Below, in pieces: positions 44,079-52,705 of a stretch of DNA of 64,000 nt. The notes below the pieces were generated by a model. That model saw only the letters and a list, made by a program, of their open reading frames with translations. It was not told the origin of the DNA and did no database searches. Origin of the DNA: Pseudoxanthomonas beigongshangi (GTDB taxonomy: Bacteria; Pseudomonadota; Gammaproteobacteria; Xanthomonadales; Xanthomonadaceae); contig NZ_JADHDV010000014.1 of NCBI RefSeq assembly GCF_016820515.1, positions 1-64,000 on the forward strand, written 5' to 3'. A program made the translations under genes and the position numbers. The number at the start of each line of letters is the position of its first letter. Within the stretch, counting starts at the first letter, position 1.

Positions 44079-46294
44079 CAGCTGAACCTCGCCGTCGCCG
44101 TCACCGTGCGGCCACTGCCGTAGTAGCAGGAAGAGACGCCCCCGCAGGTCGACACGTACAGTTTGTCCGACAGGTTGCTGACGTTGAGGCTGAACTGCGT
44201 ATGCACGCCACCGAGATCGCCCAGGTCGTAGCGCAGGGCCGCATCGAACAGCGTGTAGGCGGGAATCCGGTACACGTTGGCGCTGTCGCCGTAGCTTTCG
44301 CCGTTGTAGCGCACGCCCGCCGCCAGGCTCAGTCCGCCCAGCGCACCGCCCTGGAAGGTGTAATCCGCCCACAGCGAGGCGGTGTAGTCCGGCACCATCG
44401 CGATCTGCTTGCCCTGGTAGAGATCGCTGCGGGTCATTTCCGAGTCCATCCGGGTCGCCGCGCCGATCACGCTGAAGCCTTCCAGCGGGGTGATGCGGCC
44501 TTCCAGTTCGATGCCGCGCACGCGTCCCTCGCCATCCTGGATGGAACAGCGATCCTGGCCGGTGGCACCGCAGTTGCTGTGCGCGGTATCCGGATCCTGG
44601 GTCAGCACGTTCTGCTGGCGCAGGTCGTACACCGACAACGTCACCAGGCCATCGAAACCGGCGGGCTGGTACTTCAGGCCCGCCTCCCACTGTTTTCCGG
44701 TGATCGGATCGAATGGCGTGCGGGTGAAACTCTGCAACACGCTGGTGGTGGACGGCTGGAACGACTCGGCGTAGCTCACGTACGGCGTGAGTCCGTTGTC
44801 GAACAGGTACACCACGCCGGCACGGCCGGTGAAAGCCTCGGCGTCCAGCTGCGTGCGCGTCCACGGACCGGTAACGCCGGTGGCCACGGTGTGGGTGGCG
44901 GTCGCGGTGTCGTCCTTGGTCCAGTCGTAGCGGCCACCGAGAGTGAAGCGCCAGTTGTCCAGCGCGATCTGGTCCTGCAGGTACACGCCGGTCTGGCGGT
45001 TGATGCCACGCGACAGGCTGATGCTGCGGGTGACCGGGACGTAACCGGTGTAGACCGGACGGAAGATGTCGATCGGCGCGGGATTGGTCATCGCTCCACG
45101 CTGGGCGTCCCAATCGGCCTTCTGCCAGTCCATGCCCAGCAGCAGCGTGTGCGAGGCCGCGCCGGTGTCGAACTTGCCCTGCAGGCGGGTATCGACGGTA
45201 TCACCATCCGAGTCGCCCGTGCCCCAGGTCGCGCGCCGGTTCTGGGTACGGCCATCGGGATTGAGGCCGCCACTGGTGACTACCGTGCGGAACAGCGAGT
45301 CCACATGCGTGCGCCGCGCGCTCTGGCCCACCGTCCAGTTCGCGTTGAAGGCGTGCTCGAACAGCCAGCCGGCGGTCCAGATGGTGCGATCAAAGGTGTT
45401 CCAGTCCGGTTCGCCGATGAAGGTGGTGTTCTTCATCCGGCCATAGCGGGTCGGTCGCAGGGTGCCGTCCATTGGCAGGAACTGGTAGGTCGAACCGCCG
45501 TCGTCCTTCTGATAGAGCCCCAGCAGGGTCAGGCGGGTGCGCTCGGCAATCTGCCAGCTGTAGCTGGGTGCGAGGAAGCCATGCTTCTGTTCGGTGTGCT
45601 TGATCTGTGTGTCGCCGTCGCGATACAGGCCGACCAGGCGGAACAGATGCGCATCGCCCTGCTTGCCCGCGCCGACGTCGAACGCGGCGCTGGCCTGGCC
45701 GTGACCATCCACGCCGATGCGCAGCTGCTGCTCCGCATCCGGCCGCGGCGTCTTGCTGACCTGGTTGACCATGCCGCCCGGGGCGACCTGGCCATACATC
45801 ACCGCGGACGGCCCCTTCAACACTTCCACCCGTTCCAGGTTCCAGCTGTCGAACATGGTCCGGTTCCACTGCCCGCCCTGCGGCGCGCGCATCCCGTCGA
45901 GGGTGACGTTGTTGCTCCAGCTGCCGGCATCGAAGCCGCGGATGCGGAAATCGTCGACGCGATTGTCGATACCGGTGCTTTCCAGGCTGACACCGGCCAC
46001 GTAGCGCATGGCGTCGTTGAGGTTCTGCACGCCGCGCGCATCCAGTTCCTCGCGCGCGATCACCGACACCGACTGCGGCGTCTCGGCGATGGTGGTATCG
46101 GTCTTGGTCGCGCCTTGCGCGTGGGAAGTGGTCCGGTAGGCGTTGACCCGGACGGTATCGAGCGTGGTGGGCGCGGGGGCGTCCGCCTCGCCCGCCGACG
46201 GCAACGTGGTCTGCGCCGTGGCGGCGCCGGACAATGCCAGAAGCGAGGCGAGGGGGAGGGAAAGCGGGGTGCGCGCGAAAGCGCGCCGTTGCAT
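44075..46294 (-). CDS. TonB-dependent siderophore receptor
   Basis: 739 residues from the ATG at 46294 (a GTG 9 nt earlier is an equally possible start). A signal peptide ends about residue 28 (SGAATAQ). The plug domain (about 55-170) has TIAETPQSVSVIAREELDARG and VEVLKGPSAVMYGQVAPGG; the 22-strand barrel ends with the aromatic TARFSW, the outer-membrane insertion signal. The siderophore subfamily style is that of FhuA/FpvA-like ferric-siderophore receptors, without the extra N-terminal signalling domain. A Fur-box-like sequence lies 77 bp upstream, and the esterase and PepSY genes follow in one coupled operon. Confidence 0.92.
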   Translation of the reverse strand: MQRRAFARTPLSLPLASLLALSGAATAQTTLPSAGEADAPAPTTLDTVRVNAYRTTSHAQGATKTDTTIAETPQSVSVIAREELDARGVQNLNDAMRYVAGVSLESTGIDNRVDDFRIRGFDAGSWSNNVTLDGMRAPQGGQWNRTMFDSWNLERVEVLKGPSAVMYGQVAPGGMVNQVSKTPRPDAEQQLRIGVDGHGQASAAFDVGAGKQGDAHLFRLVGLYRDGDTQIKHTEQKHGFLAPSYSWQIAERTRLTLLGLYQKDDGGSTYQFLPMDGTLRPTRYGRMKNTTFIGEPDWNTFDRTIWTAGWLFEHAFNANWTVGQSARRTHVDSLFRTVVTSGGLNPDGRTQNRRATWGTGDSDGDTVDTRLQGKFDTGAASHTLLLGMDWQKADWDAQRGAMTNPAPIDIFRPVYTGYVPVTRSISLSRGINRQTGVYLQDQIALDNWRFTLGGRYDWTKDDTATATHTVATGVTGPWTRTQLDAEAFTGRAGVVYLFDNGLTPYVSYAESFQPSTTSVLQSFTRTPFDPITGKQWEAGLKYQPAGFDGLVTLSVYDLRQQNVLTQDPDTAHSNCGATGQDRCSIQDGEGRVRGIELEGRITPLEGFSVIGAATRMDSEMTRSDLYQGKQIAMVPDYTASLWADYTFQGGALGGLSLAAGVRYNGESYGDSANVYRIPAYTLFDAALRYDLGDLGGVHTQFSLNVSNLSDKLYVSTCGGVSSCYYGSGRTVTATARFSW

Positions 46295-46370
46295 GCTGGA
46301 CACGGAACCAACCTGGAATGAAGAGGTTGGCTGACTGCGTCCGCAGCGGCTATTGGGGCAATTCTACCTT

Positions 46371-46389
46371 GATGAGAATGATTCGCAAT
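46371..46389. promoter_or_regulatory. Fur-box-like sequence before the siderophore operon
   Basis: GATGAGAATGATTCGCAAT resembles the 19-bp Fur consensus GATAATGATAATCATTATC (GAGAATGATTC core). It is the only AT-rich patch in this GC-rich stretch and sits 77 bp upstream of the receptor start, so iron repression of the operon is likely. The gap 46295-46560 also has a GCGAACGCCGGG / GATTCCAGCATTTGCTGGAG type repeat at 46440-46550 and nothing else. Confidence 0.65.
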
Positions 46390-46560
46390 TGATTTGAGTC
46401 AAGCCGGCGCTCGGTTGTGGCGGGAAAGCCTGTCCCCCGTCGTCCCGGCGAACGCCGGGCCCCATTTTTTCGCGCGAGTGGGAACCACTGGAATACCGCG
46501 GCATCACGCAAAGAGCGATTCCAGCATTTGCTGGAGTGACGAGGACTGGGATTTGGCCCC

Positions 46561-47196
46561 TCAGACCGCCCGCAGCATCAGGAACAGGCGGACGCTGTAG
46601 TACCCGTCCTGCGCCGCCCAACCTGCTGACGCCAATGCCTGTTCGCCCACATCCCACGGCTCGCTGTCGCGCAAGGCCTCGACGGTGAACGCACCATTGA
46701 GATTGCAGAAGAAAAACCGGAACCAGTGCGTATGCCCCGCCAGCGGCTCGGCGCGGATGGCAGCTTCCAGCCGCGCGAACAGCCCGTCAGGTATCGGCGG
46801 CTGCATGCCCGCCGAACCACGCGTGCCGAAGTTGCCGATGTGCGCGGCGTAGTCCCTGTCGCCGATTGACCAGGTCTCCACCGTCACCTGCTCCTCATCC
46901 ACCTGACCCCAGAGCGCCGACAGCAACACATGGAAGGAATTGCGGGTGAAATTGGCCAATCCGTCATTGAGTCCATCCTCGCCCTCGCCGATACCGGCGA
47001 AGTTCTCCTCGACGATGGTCTTGTCCGGCAGCACCACGTGCACGTCCAGTCGTCCGGTCGTTTCGCCTGGATGCCAGACCGCGCGCATCGCCGGCAGCTC
47101 GCCGTTCGGCGCGATCCAGTCGCCCTCCACCACATGGGCGATGCCATGGCCGTCGAACAGTTGGGACAGCGCTTCGGTAACGGTGGAGGTAATCAT
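46561..47196 (-). CDS. DUF6348-like protein
   Basis: 211 residues, soluble, no signal peptide or membrane helix. Pattern features: LSQLFDGHGI near the N-terminus, RLDVHVVLPDKTIVEENFAGIG, NFTRNSFHVLLSALWG in the middle, THWFRFFFCNLNG and YYSVRLFLML at the end. This is what I recall of the DUF6348 family, with no known function. It is the only gene between the siderophore operon and the repeat-rich SymE region. Confidence 0.6.
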   Translation of the reverse strand: MITSTVTEALSQLFDGHGIAHVVEGDWIAPNGELPAMRAVWHPGETTGRLDVHVVLPDKTIVEENFAGIGEGEDGLNDGLANFTRNSFHVLLSALWGQVDEEQVTVETWSIGDRDYAAHIGNFGTRGSAGMQPPIPDGLFARLEAAIRAEPLAGHTHWFRFFFCNLNGAFTVEALRDSEPWDVGEQALASAGWAAQDGYYSVRLFLMLRAV

Positions 47197-47275
47197 CAAG
47201 GCTTCACTTCATTTCCAGCCGCCATCATCGCGGCTACCACCCGTTCCGCCAAGCACCCCAAACTACACATCCGAA

Positions 47276-47393
47276 CCCTTCCCCCGCTTGCGGGGGAAGG
47301 TGCCCGAAGGGCGGATGGGGGCACGCGACGCCATGAAGCGGAGCTGGCTCGGCCACCACCCAAGCCACAAACGCCGAGCAAGCTCGGCGCTAC
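47276..47393. repeat. 118-bp direct repeat, left copy
   Basis: CCCTTCCCCCGCTTGCGGGG hairpin, a GTGCCCGAAGGGCGGATGGG block, then GCCGAGCAAGCTCGGCG hairpin and CTAC at the end. About 90 percent identical over the same length to 48113-48230 in the same orientation. It ends inside the SymE-like gene and supplies its stop codon. Confidence 0.88.
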
Positions 47394-47782
47394 ACCGCCC
47401 CACCATCCTCCTTCCGCCGGCTGAAAACCAATACGCCCTCGCCCACCGTGACCTGCAATTCATCGCCCACGGCGAATCCGCATTGCTCCAACCATCGCCC
47501 CGACAGCCGCAACATCGGCACCGCACGTCCCACCAACTGCTCGCCCCGACGCTCGTCGTAGTATTGGTAACCCACCGTGCAGCGCCGGGGAATGCGGAAT
47601 CGCGGACGCGGCGTTGGTGTTTCCGGCGCAGTACGGAGTTCGGTGATAGCTGGCGATGCGGCCTTCGCCGGTCCGGGCGACTTTGACCGGCCAACGCAAC
47701 GTTCGGCGGCGGAGTCGGGAGCGCTCGACACGGACACTGCAACCTTGCGGGTCCGCGTGTTCTTCTGTTGGGGAGACATCAT
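47390..47782 (-). CDS. SymE-like toxin domain protein
   Basis: 130 residues. A basic, low-complexity N-terminal half (about 1-70) precedes the SymE/MazE-like beta domain (about 72-120: YQYYDERRG, VPMLRLSGRWLEQCGFAVGDELQVTV, EGVLVF). E. coli SymE is an SOS-induced type I toxin kept in check by the antisense RNA SymR; many relatives in Xanthomonads are RHS- or repeat-associated and untested. AAGGA lies 8 nt before the first of two adjacent ATGs. The stop codon TAG falls in the 118-bp repeat. The long N-terminal extension is unlike E. coli SymE. Confidence 0.7.
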   Translation of the reverse strand: MMSPQQKNTRTRKVAVSVSSAPDSAAERCVGRSKSPGPAKAASPAITELRTAPETPTPRPRFRIPRRCTVGYQYYDERRGEQLVGRAVPMLRLSGRWLEQCGFAVGDELQVTVGEGVLVFSRRKEDGGAV

Positions 47783-47820
47783 GTCTGGATTCCTTGTGGA
47801 GTGAAGAATCCGCCGCTCCC

Positions 47821-48030
47821 GCTGCTAAACGAAGGCGACGGACGGTGCGCGGTTAGCAGACCGGTCCACAAGAACCGGCAGACCTTGCGGTCTCCGCGCA
47901 CCGCCCGCCATGAAACGGGCATGCCCATGCACCGATATTCGGGCACAAGAAAAGCGCCGATCATCGGAGATGGGCGCTGGTGCGCCTTGTGGTTGCGGGC
48001 TGCTAAACCCGTCTGCCGGATTGATGGCAG
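47821..48030. ncRNA. Structured non-coding stretch upstream of the SymE-like gene (candidate RNA)
   Basis: Dense short inverted repeats: CTGCTAAAC / GTTAGCAG (47822-47859), CCGGT / ACCGG (47861-47878), AGACC / GGTCT (47880-47893), GCCCG / CGGGC (47903-47920), CACAAG / CTTGTG (47944-47991) enclosing GCGCC and GGCGC arms, CGGG / CCCG around CTGCTAAA (47997-48012), and CTGCC / GGCAG. The short motif GCTGCTAAAC appears twice. No convincing reading frame. It fills most of 47783-48112. Strand and function are unknown; an RNA such as a SymR-like antisense or a phage C4-type RNA is a guess. Confidence 0.35.
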
Positions 48031-48112
48031 CATTGCGATGTTGCGACGACACACAGCGAAGATCAAGCACATAGAGCGGAGTTGCTCCGCCCCCTGGCAA
48101 ACGTCACGCGGT

Positions 48113-48230
48113 CCCTTCCCCCGCTTGCGGGGGAAGGTGCCCGAAGGGCGGATGGGGGCACGCGACGCCATGAAGCGGAGCCTGCTCGGCCACCATCCAA
48201 GACAAGAATGCCGAGCAAGCTCGGCGCTAC
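48113..48230. repeat. 118-bp direct repeat, right copy
   Basis: Same length and order of hairpins as 47276-47393. It ends 2 bp before the stop codon of the aminoglycoside nucleotidyltransferase-like gene, as the left copy ends at the SymE-like stop. Confidence 0.88.
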
Positions 48231-48231
48231 C

Positions 48232-49014
48232 TCATACCAGGATGGCGTTCGTCTCCAGCCAATTGACGCAGGCTTCGACCTGCTCCTCCCACCCGATCCA
48301 ATCGTCCTCCGACTCACCGCGATACACCGCCACCGCATGTCGCAGGACCGGGTGATGTTCACCAGGCAGATGCGCGAGGACATGTTCGGCCGCGACGTCC
48401 TTGGCGACAATCCCGCCCGTCCGCAACGTTACCCACATGCGCGCCAGCGTGAGCAGCGCGTGCTTCTCTTCGCCGCGCCAGTTGCGCGCCACCTCCGGCA
48501 TCATCGCGAGGATGGCATCGCGGATGTCCGCATATGGAATCGCCGGCAGCAGATCGGCTGCCGGCGGTCCGTGCAAGGCGACGCCCTTGGCACGCGCCTG
48601 AGTCAGCAACAGAGCAATATCGGGATCTGGTTCGGCCGCGGGGACCTCGCCTGCTTCCAGCACGGTCCGCAGCCATTCGCCGAACTGCAATTCGCGCCGG
48701 GCCGGAGCGCGCCACGGCTGGATATCGTTCAGGACCAGGAAAGTCACTTCCAGCGGACGAACCTGCTCCCTCACCGGATACGCGGAGAAGGCCAGCAGCT
48801 TCCGCATCAACGGGCCGCGTTCGGCATCGGCCAATGGCCGTCGCAGGATCGCCAGCAAATCGATATCGCTCTGCGCGCGCAAACCGCCTTCGACAAAGGA
48901 GCCGTAAAGATAGATGGCCAGCAGGTTGTCCCCCAGTCCTTCCCGCAACGCATCGATGGCGTCGCGGGCCTGGGTGGGCACGTTGATGGCATGGATTGTC
49001 TGCAGAGAATTCAC
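48232..49014 (-). CDS. Aminoglycoside 3''-nucleotidyltransferase family protein (AadA-like)
   Basis: 260 residues, the length of AadA (about 260). Nucleotidyltransferase motif LYGSFVEGGLRAQSDIDLL with Gly-Ser at 38-39 and metal Asp50 and Asp52; Glu89 in PLEVTFLVLNDIQPWR, then RRELQFGEW, and the C-terminal helical domain with ARMWVTLRTGGIVAKDVAAEHVLAHLP. The match to the integron AadA enzymes is spread over the whole length but is far from identity. AadA adenylylates streptomycin and spectinomycin. GTG start overlapping the upstream gene (GTGA). GC-rich like its neighbours and not in an integron, so it looks native. Drug activity is inferred. Confidence 0.82.
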   Translation of the reverse strand: MNSLQTIHAINVPTQARDAIDALREGLGDNLLAIYLYGSFVEGGLRAQSDIDLLAILRRPLADAERGPLMRKLLAFSAYPVREQVRPLEVTFLVLNDIQPWRAPARRELQFGEWLRTVLEAGEVPAAEPDPDIALLLTQARAKGVALHGPPAADLLPAIPYADIRDAILAMMPEVARNWRGEEKHALLTLARMWVTLRTGGIVAKDVAAEHVLAHLPGEHHPVLRHAVAVYRGESEDDWIGWEEQVEACVNWLETNAILV

Positions 49015-49400
49015 GACGTCAGGCTAGCCAGGTCTCGCCGATGCCGTTTGCCGCGAGCCGCCCACCATGAGGCCAGGCCCGCGCCCAGCGTCCAGGCCAG
49101 CAGGGTCTTGCCGCCGACCGGCAGACTGCCGATGGCCGCCAGCGCGACGACACAGGTCGCGACGAACGCCAGCAAGGCTGCGGGGATGTGCATGGACGCC
49201 ATCCGAAGCGCGATTCCATGGATTACCAGGGCAACCAAACACGCGCCGGGTCCAAACACCACGAAAACATCCCATAGCCCCGTGGGAAATCCGCGCGGCA
49301 TGGCGATCGCGGCGGTGCGGGCCAACGCATGTATGGAAACCTGGCAGGTCACGAACGCGGATGCGATTCCGATTGCCACGCCAAGCAATGCATTCCTCAT
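49011..49400 (-). CDS. Small membrane protein, unknown
   Basis: 129 residues with four hydrophobic segments (about 3-22, 42-64, 68-90 and 98-113) and a basic C-terminal tail ARGKRHRRDL. AGGAG lies 5 nt before the ATG. Its stop overlaps the start of the AadA-like gene (GTGA), so the two are coupled. I do not recognise the family. Confidence 0.65.
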   Translation of the reverse strand: MRNALLGVAIGIASAFVTCQVSIHALARTAAIAMPRGFPTGLWDVFVVFGPGACLVALVIHGIALRMASMHIPAALLAFVATCVVALAAIGSLPVGGKTLLAWTLGAGLASWWAARGKRHRRDLASLTS

Positions 49401-49769
49401 GGCTGCTCCTGTCCTTCGCGCGGGGCCGATGAGGAAACATACCATCCGGCCCGTCATTTCCACGGACCTGCCGCATCCGGCTCTTCCGCGGCGATACGGA
49501 AGAAGGCGCTTCGGCGAGACACCACCGATACCGGCACGCCCTCCACGGACAGGCTCGGGCTGAACATCGGAGCGCCGTGATTTTTTCCGTCCCGGCGCGA
49601 ATCACGGTCGTACCTTCACCCGGAATCGCCTCCATGCCATCCGTCGTCCACCCGCCGGACCGCTGATCCGCCCAGCGGCCGCGTGCCGCGTCATTCCCTG
49701 TTTCCACGCGTGCTCCTGCCGTCCCACGGCGGGCCGGGGACGCGCATGTCCCAAAAAAGGAATCCTGCC
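49401..49769. other. 369-bp gap, no supported gene
   Basis: Divergent promoter region between the small membrane protein and the acyltransferase. On the minus strand, 49454-49567 holds a 37-codon frame (start MFSPSLSVEG) that could be a tail of a decayed gene, since the same frame is open for 13 more codons before a stop. Not enough to call a gene. Confidence 0.3.
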
Positions 49770-50975
49770 ATGTCTTCCTCTTCACTTCCCGCTTCCCCCG
49801 CCGACGGCGAGCGCCTGCATGGCCTGGACGCACTGCGCGGACTCGCGCTGCTGCTGGGCCTGGTGGTCCACGCCAGCATGGCTTTCATGCCGGGCGCGAA
49901 GGCGTTCTGGATCGCCCACGATCCGGATCCTTCCGCCTGGATCGGCCTGGGCTTCTACATCCCGCACATGTTCCGGATGGTGCTGTTCTTCCTGCTGGCC
50001 GGCTTCTTCGGCCGGCTGGCTTGCGAACGATTGGGAACCGGCGGTTTCATCCGCGATCGCGGCAGGCGCGTCACCCTGGTCCTGCTGGCCGGCTGGCCGC
50101 TGGTGATGACCGGCATCGTGTCGGCGCTGGCGCTGGGCGCGATGCTGGACAACGGCGGCACCCTGCCGCCGTCGCCGCCTCCGCCACCGCTCACGCCGGA
50201 GACGTTTCCGCTGACCCATTTGTGGTTCCTGTATGTGCTGACGCTTTGCTACGCGGTGCTGCTGGCGCTGCGCGCCGTCATCGGCCGCCTGTCGTTCTCG
50301 CCGGTCCTGCTGCGATGGGGCGACGCGGTCACCCGCGTGCTGGCATCCCGTGCCGGATCGGCGTTGCTGGCCCTGCCGCTGGCGATCGCATTGGCGACCA
50401 CGGCGAAGTGGTACGCGTTCTTCGGCATTCCCACTCCGGATCAATCGCTGTATCCCCCGCTGGCCGCGTGCGTCGCCTTCGGCAGCGCATTCCTGTTCGG
50501 CTGGTGGCTGCATCGCGGGCACGATCTGCTGCCCGGACTGGCGCGACACTGGCGAACGCAGCTCGTCATCGCGGCGGCATGCACGCTGTTCTGCCTGGCA
50601 CTACTGGGAGGCCAGGTGGTGCTGGTCCCCGCCGCGCGGGAGCCGCGCACCTGGCTATATGCGGCGCTTTACGCGCTGGGCGCGTGGAGCTGGACCTTCG
50701 GCCTCACCGGCGCGGCGCTGCGGGCATTCGCGCAGGCACATCCCTTCCGTCGCTATCTGGCCGACGCGTCCTACTGGATCTACCTGGCACACATCCCGGT
50801 GGTGATGGCCCTGCAGGTGCTGATCGTGCGCGTGCCCGGCCCGGCCGGCTTGAAGTTCATCGCCGTCCTGCTGATCGCGCTGGCATTGCTGCTGGGCAGC
50901 TACGGGCTGTTCGTCCGCACCACCCGGCTGGGCGGCTGGATCAACGGGCGTCGGCATCCGCGCCGCTGGTCGTGA
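49770..50975 (+). CDS. Acyltransferase family membrane protein (acyltransferase 3/OpgC-like)
   Basis: 401 residues with about ten membrane segments. The family motif is at the first helix: RLHGLDALRGLALLLGLVVHASMAF, with Arg and the catalytic-type His; FRMVLFFLLAGFFG follows. A proline-rich loop (PPSPPPPPLTP, about 140-150) separates the first and second blocks. Such proteins add acetyl, succinyl or other acyl groups to sugars or peptidoglycan precursors at the inner membrane. AGGA precedes the ATG at 49770; an in-frame ATG at 49746 is also possible. Acceptor unknown. Confidence 0.83.
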   Translation: MSSSSLPASPADGERLHGLDALRGLALLLGLVVHASMAFMPGAKAFWIAHDPDPSAWIGLGFYIPHMFRMVLFFLLAGFFGRLACERLGTGGFIRDRGRRVTLVLLAGWPLVMTGIVSALALGAMLDNGGTLPPSPPPPPLTPETFPLTHLWFLYVLTLCYAVLLALRAVIGRLSFSPVLLRWGDAVTRVLASRAGSALLALPLAIALATTAKWYAFFGIPTPDQSLYPPLAACVAFGSAFLFGWWLHRGHDLLPGLARHWRTQLVIAAACTLFCLALLGGQVVLVPAAREPRTWLYAALYALGAWSWTFGLTGAALRAFAQAHPFRRYLADASYWIYLAHIPVVMALQVLIVRVPGPAGLKFIAVLLIALALLLGSYGLFVRTTRLGGWINGRRHPRRWS

Positions 50976-51047
50976 CGGGTAATTCGTGGACGAATCCGCC
51001 CCACACTGTCGCGGGATGCCGGTTTCCTCGCGCGCTCCGTTGGCGCG

Positions 51048-51668
51048 TCAGGTCAACGCGGTCATCACCGCGGCCCGATAGGCGGGCCGTGCCTTCAGAC
51101 GCTCATACCAGGCGGACAGATGCGGCGTGGCCGCGCGCTCAATCGGCATCTCGAACCATGCATAGATGAAACTGCCCAGCGGGATGTCGCCCATGCCGAA
51201 ACGCTCGCCGGAAAGGTAAGGCTGTCCGGCCAGCGCCTGCTCGGGAATCCGCAGCAGTTCGTCGATTTCGTGGATGGCGGCATGGATCGCATTCCAGTCC
51301 TGCTGCTCGGGCGGGGTGCGCAGGACACCCCAGAACACGGTGCGGAACGGTCCGGCGAAGGTGGAGGTGGTCCAGTCCATCCATTTGTCCGCGACCGCCC
51401 GCGCCATCGGATCCGTCGCATACAGATCCGCGGTGCCGTACCGCGCCATCAGGTAGCGGACGATGGCGTTGGATTCCCAAAGGACGAAATCGCCATCCTC
51501 AATCATCGGCACCCGGCCATTGGGATTTTTCCGCCGGTACTCCGGACCATCCACAACGCCGAACGCGCCGCCGGCATTGATGGATTCATGGGCCAGGCCC
51601 AGTTCCCGCGCCGCCCACAACACCTTGCGGACGTTGGAGGAATTGATGCGGCCCCAGATCTTCAGCAT
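51048..51668 (-). CDS. Glutathione S-transferase family protein
   Basis: 206 residues. N-terminal thioredoxin fold (1-78) with KIWGRINSSNVRKVLWAARELG carrying the catalytic Ser/Asn region and GRVPMIEDGDFVLWESNAI as the glutathione-binding cis-Pro and Glu-Ser motif; C-terminal helical domain (about 88-200) with the N-capping ERFGMGDIPLGSFIYAW. Start ATG at 51668. Substrate unknown. Lies 101 bp downstream of the argP gene on the same strand. Confidence 0.88.
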   Translation of the reverse strand: MLKIWGRINSSNVRKVLWAARELGLAHESINAGGAFGVVDGPEYRRKNPNGRVPMIEDGDFVLWESNAIVRYLMARYGTADLYATDPMARAVADKWMDWTTSTFAGPFRTVFWGVLRTPPEQQDWNAIHAAIHEIDELLRIPEQALAGQPYLSGERFGMGDIPLGSFIYAWFEMPIERAATPHLSAWYERLKARPAYRAAVMTALT

Positions 51669-51769
51669 GTCGCGGGTTCCTTCGGCAGAGATGGGCGGCG
51701 GATGTCCGACGCCCGGTTTGTCGGGCACGCAGTATAGCGACGGCCTGATGATCTCTTCGTTCTGTTTCG

Positions 51770-52666
51770 TCAGCCGCGCAGTGTTTCCGCCGCCACTTCG
51801 CGCAGTGCATCGCTGATTTGCCTGAGCGTGGTGGACCGCACCGCCGCGTGCTGCCAGTACAGCGGCACGTCGATCCAGCGTGACGGGTCGATATTGACGA
51901 TCGCCTTCGCTTTCAACGCGGGCGCGGCCATGGAGGCCGGTGCCAGGCACCAGCCCAGGCCGAGCGCGGCGGCGTCCACGAAACCTGTGGACGTGGGAAG
52001 GTAATGCGTGGGTGGGGCGATGCGCGCGCGGGTGATGCGGCGGACGAAGCGCGCCTGCAGCTCGTCCTTGCGGTTGTAGACCACCATCGGCGCCCGCGCG
52101 AGCGAGGCGGCGTCCACGCCCGACGGGAAATGCCGCGCGGCAAAGTCTGGCGAGGCGATCGCGCAGTAGCGCATGGTGCCCAGTGGATGCACGTTGCAGC
52201 CCTGCAGCGCGCGTGCCTCGGCGGTGACGGCGCCCAGTACGGTGCCGTCGCGCAGCAGTTCCAGGGTGTGATCCTGATCGTCCACGCGCACATCGAACAG
52301 GTAGCCGTGGCGCTGGTGCAGGCGTGCCAGCGCGACGATGAACCACGTTTCCAGCGAATCGTCGTTCACCGCGATGGCGATCGAGCGCGTGGCTGGCGCC
52401 GCGCTGGTCTCGGGCAGGAAGTCCGCCAGCGCCTCGGCTTCCAGCGCCTGCATCGGCCGGACGCGCCGCAGCAGTTTTTCCCCGGCGGGCGTGGGCCGGC
52501 ATGGCGCCTGGCGCACGACGATGACCTGGCCGAGGCGGTCTTCCAGCGCCTTGATCCGCTGCGAGATGGCCGAAGGCGTGACCGAGAGGCGGCGTGCCGC
52601 GGCTTCGAAGCTGCCTTCTTCCAGTACGGCGGCGAAGGCGGCCAGTTGGGGATGGATGAGGTCCAT
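51770..52666 (-). CDS. argP: LysR family regulator, ArgP/LysG type
   Basis: 298 residues. N-terminal winged helix-turn-helix (about 1-60: HPQLAAFAAVLEEGSFEAAARRLSVTPSAISQRIKALEDRLGQ) and a C-terminal effector domain. Sequence style and length fit ArgP (IciA), which senses lysine and arginine and turns on the exporter argO. It is divergent from such an exporter gene here, the usual pair. The intergenic sequence holds CTTCATTACGTGAAG, a T-N11-A LysR-type site. Confidence 0.9.
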   Translation of the reverse strand: MDLIHPQLAAFAAVLEEGSFEAAARRLSVTPSAISQRIKALEDRLGQVIVVRQAPCRPTPAGEKLLRRVRPMQALEAEALADFLPETSAAPATRSIAIAVNDDSLETWFIVALARLHQRHGYLFDVRVDDQDHTLELLRDGTVLGAVTAEARALQGCNVHPLGTMRYCAIASPDFAARHFPSGVDAASLARAPMVVYNRKDELQARFVRRITRARIAPPTHYLPTSTGFVDAAALGLGWCLAPASMAAPALKAKAIVNIDPSRWIDVPLYWQHAAVRSTTLRQISDALREVAAETLRG

Positions 52667-52690
52667 GGACGATGGCCTTGATTAGATTTG

Positions 52691-52705
52691 CTTCATTACG
52701 TGAAG
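52691..52705. promoter_or_regulatory. Putative ArgP operator
   Basis: CTTCATTACGTGAAG, a perfect 5-bp inverted repeat with a 5-bp centre, matching the T-N11-A pattern of LysR-type sites, midway between the divergent argP and argO starts. Confidence 0.5.

Noticed and set aside
46440-46550. Attachment site or end of an integrated element
   Set aside because: The GCCGGG and ATTCCAGCATTTGCTGGAG motifs are of the common intergenic repeat type; no integrase or tRNA is nearby.
49454-49567. 37-codon frame beginning MFSPSLSVEG
   Set aside because: Could be the end of a decayed gene, but no family was recognised and no ribosome binding site is clear.
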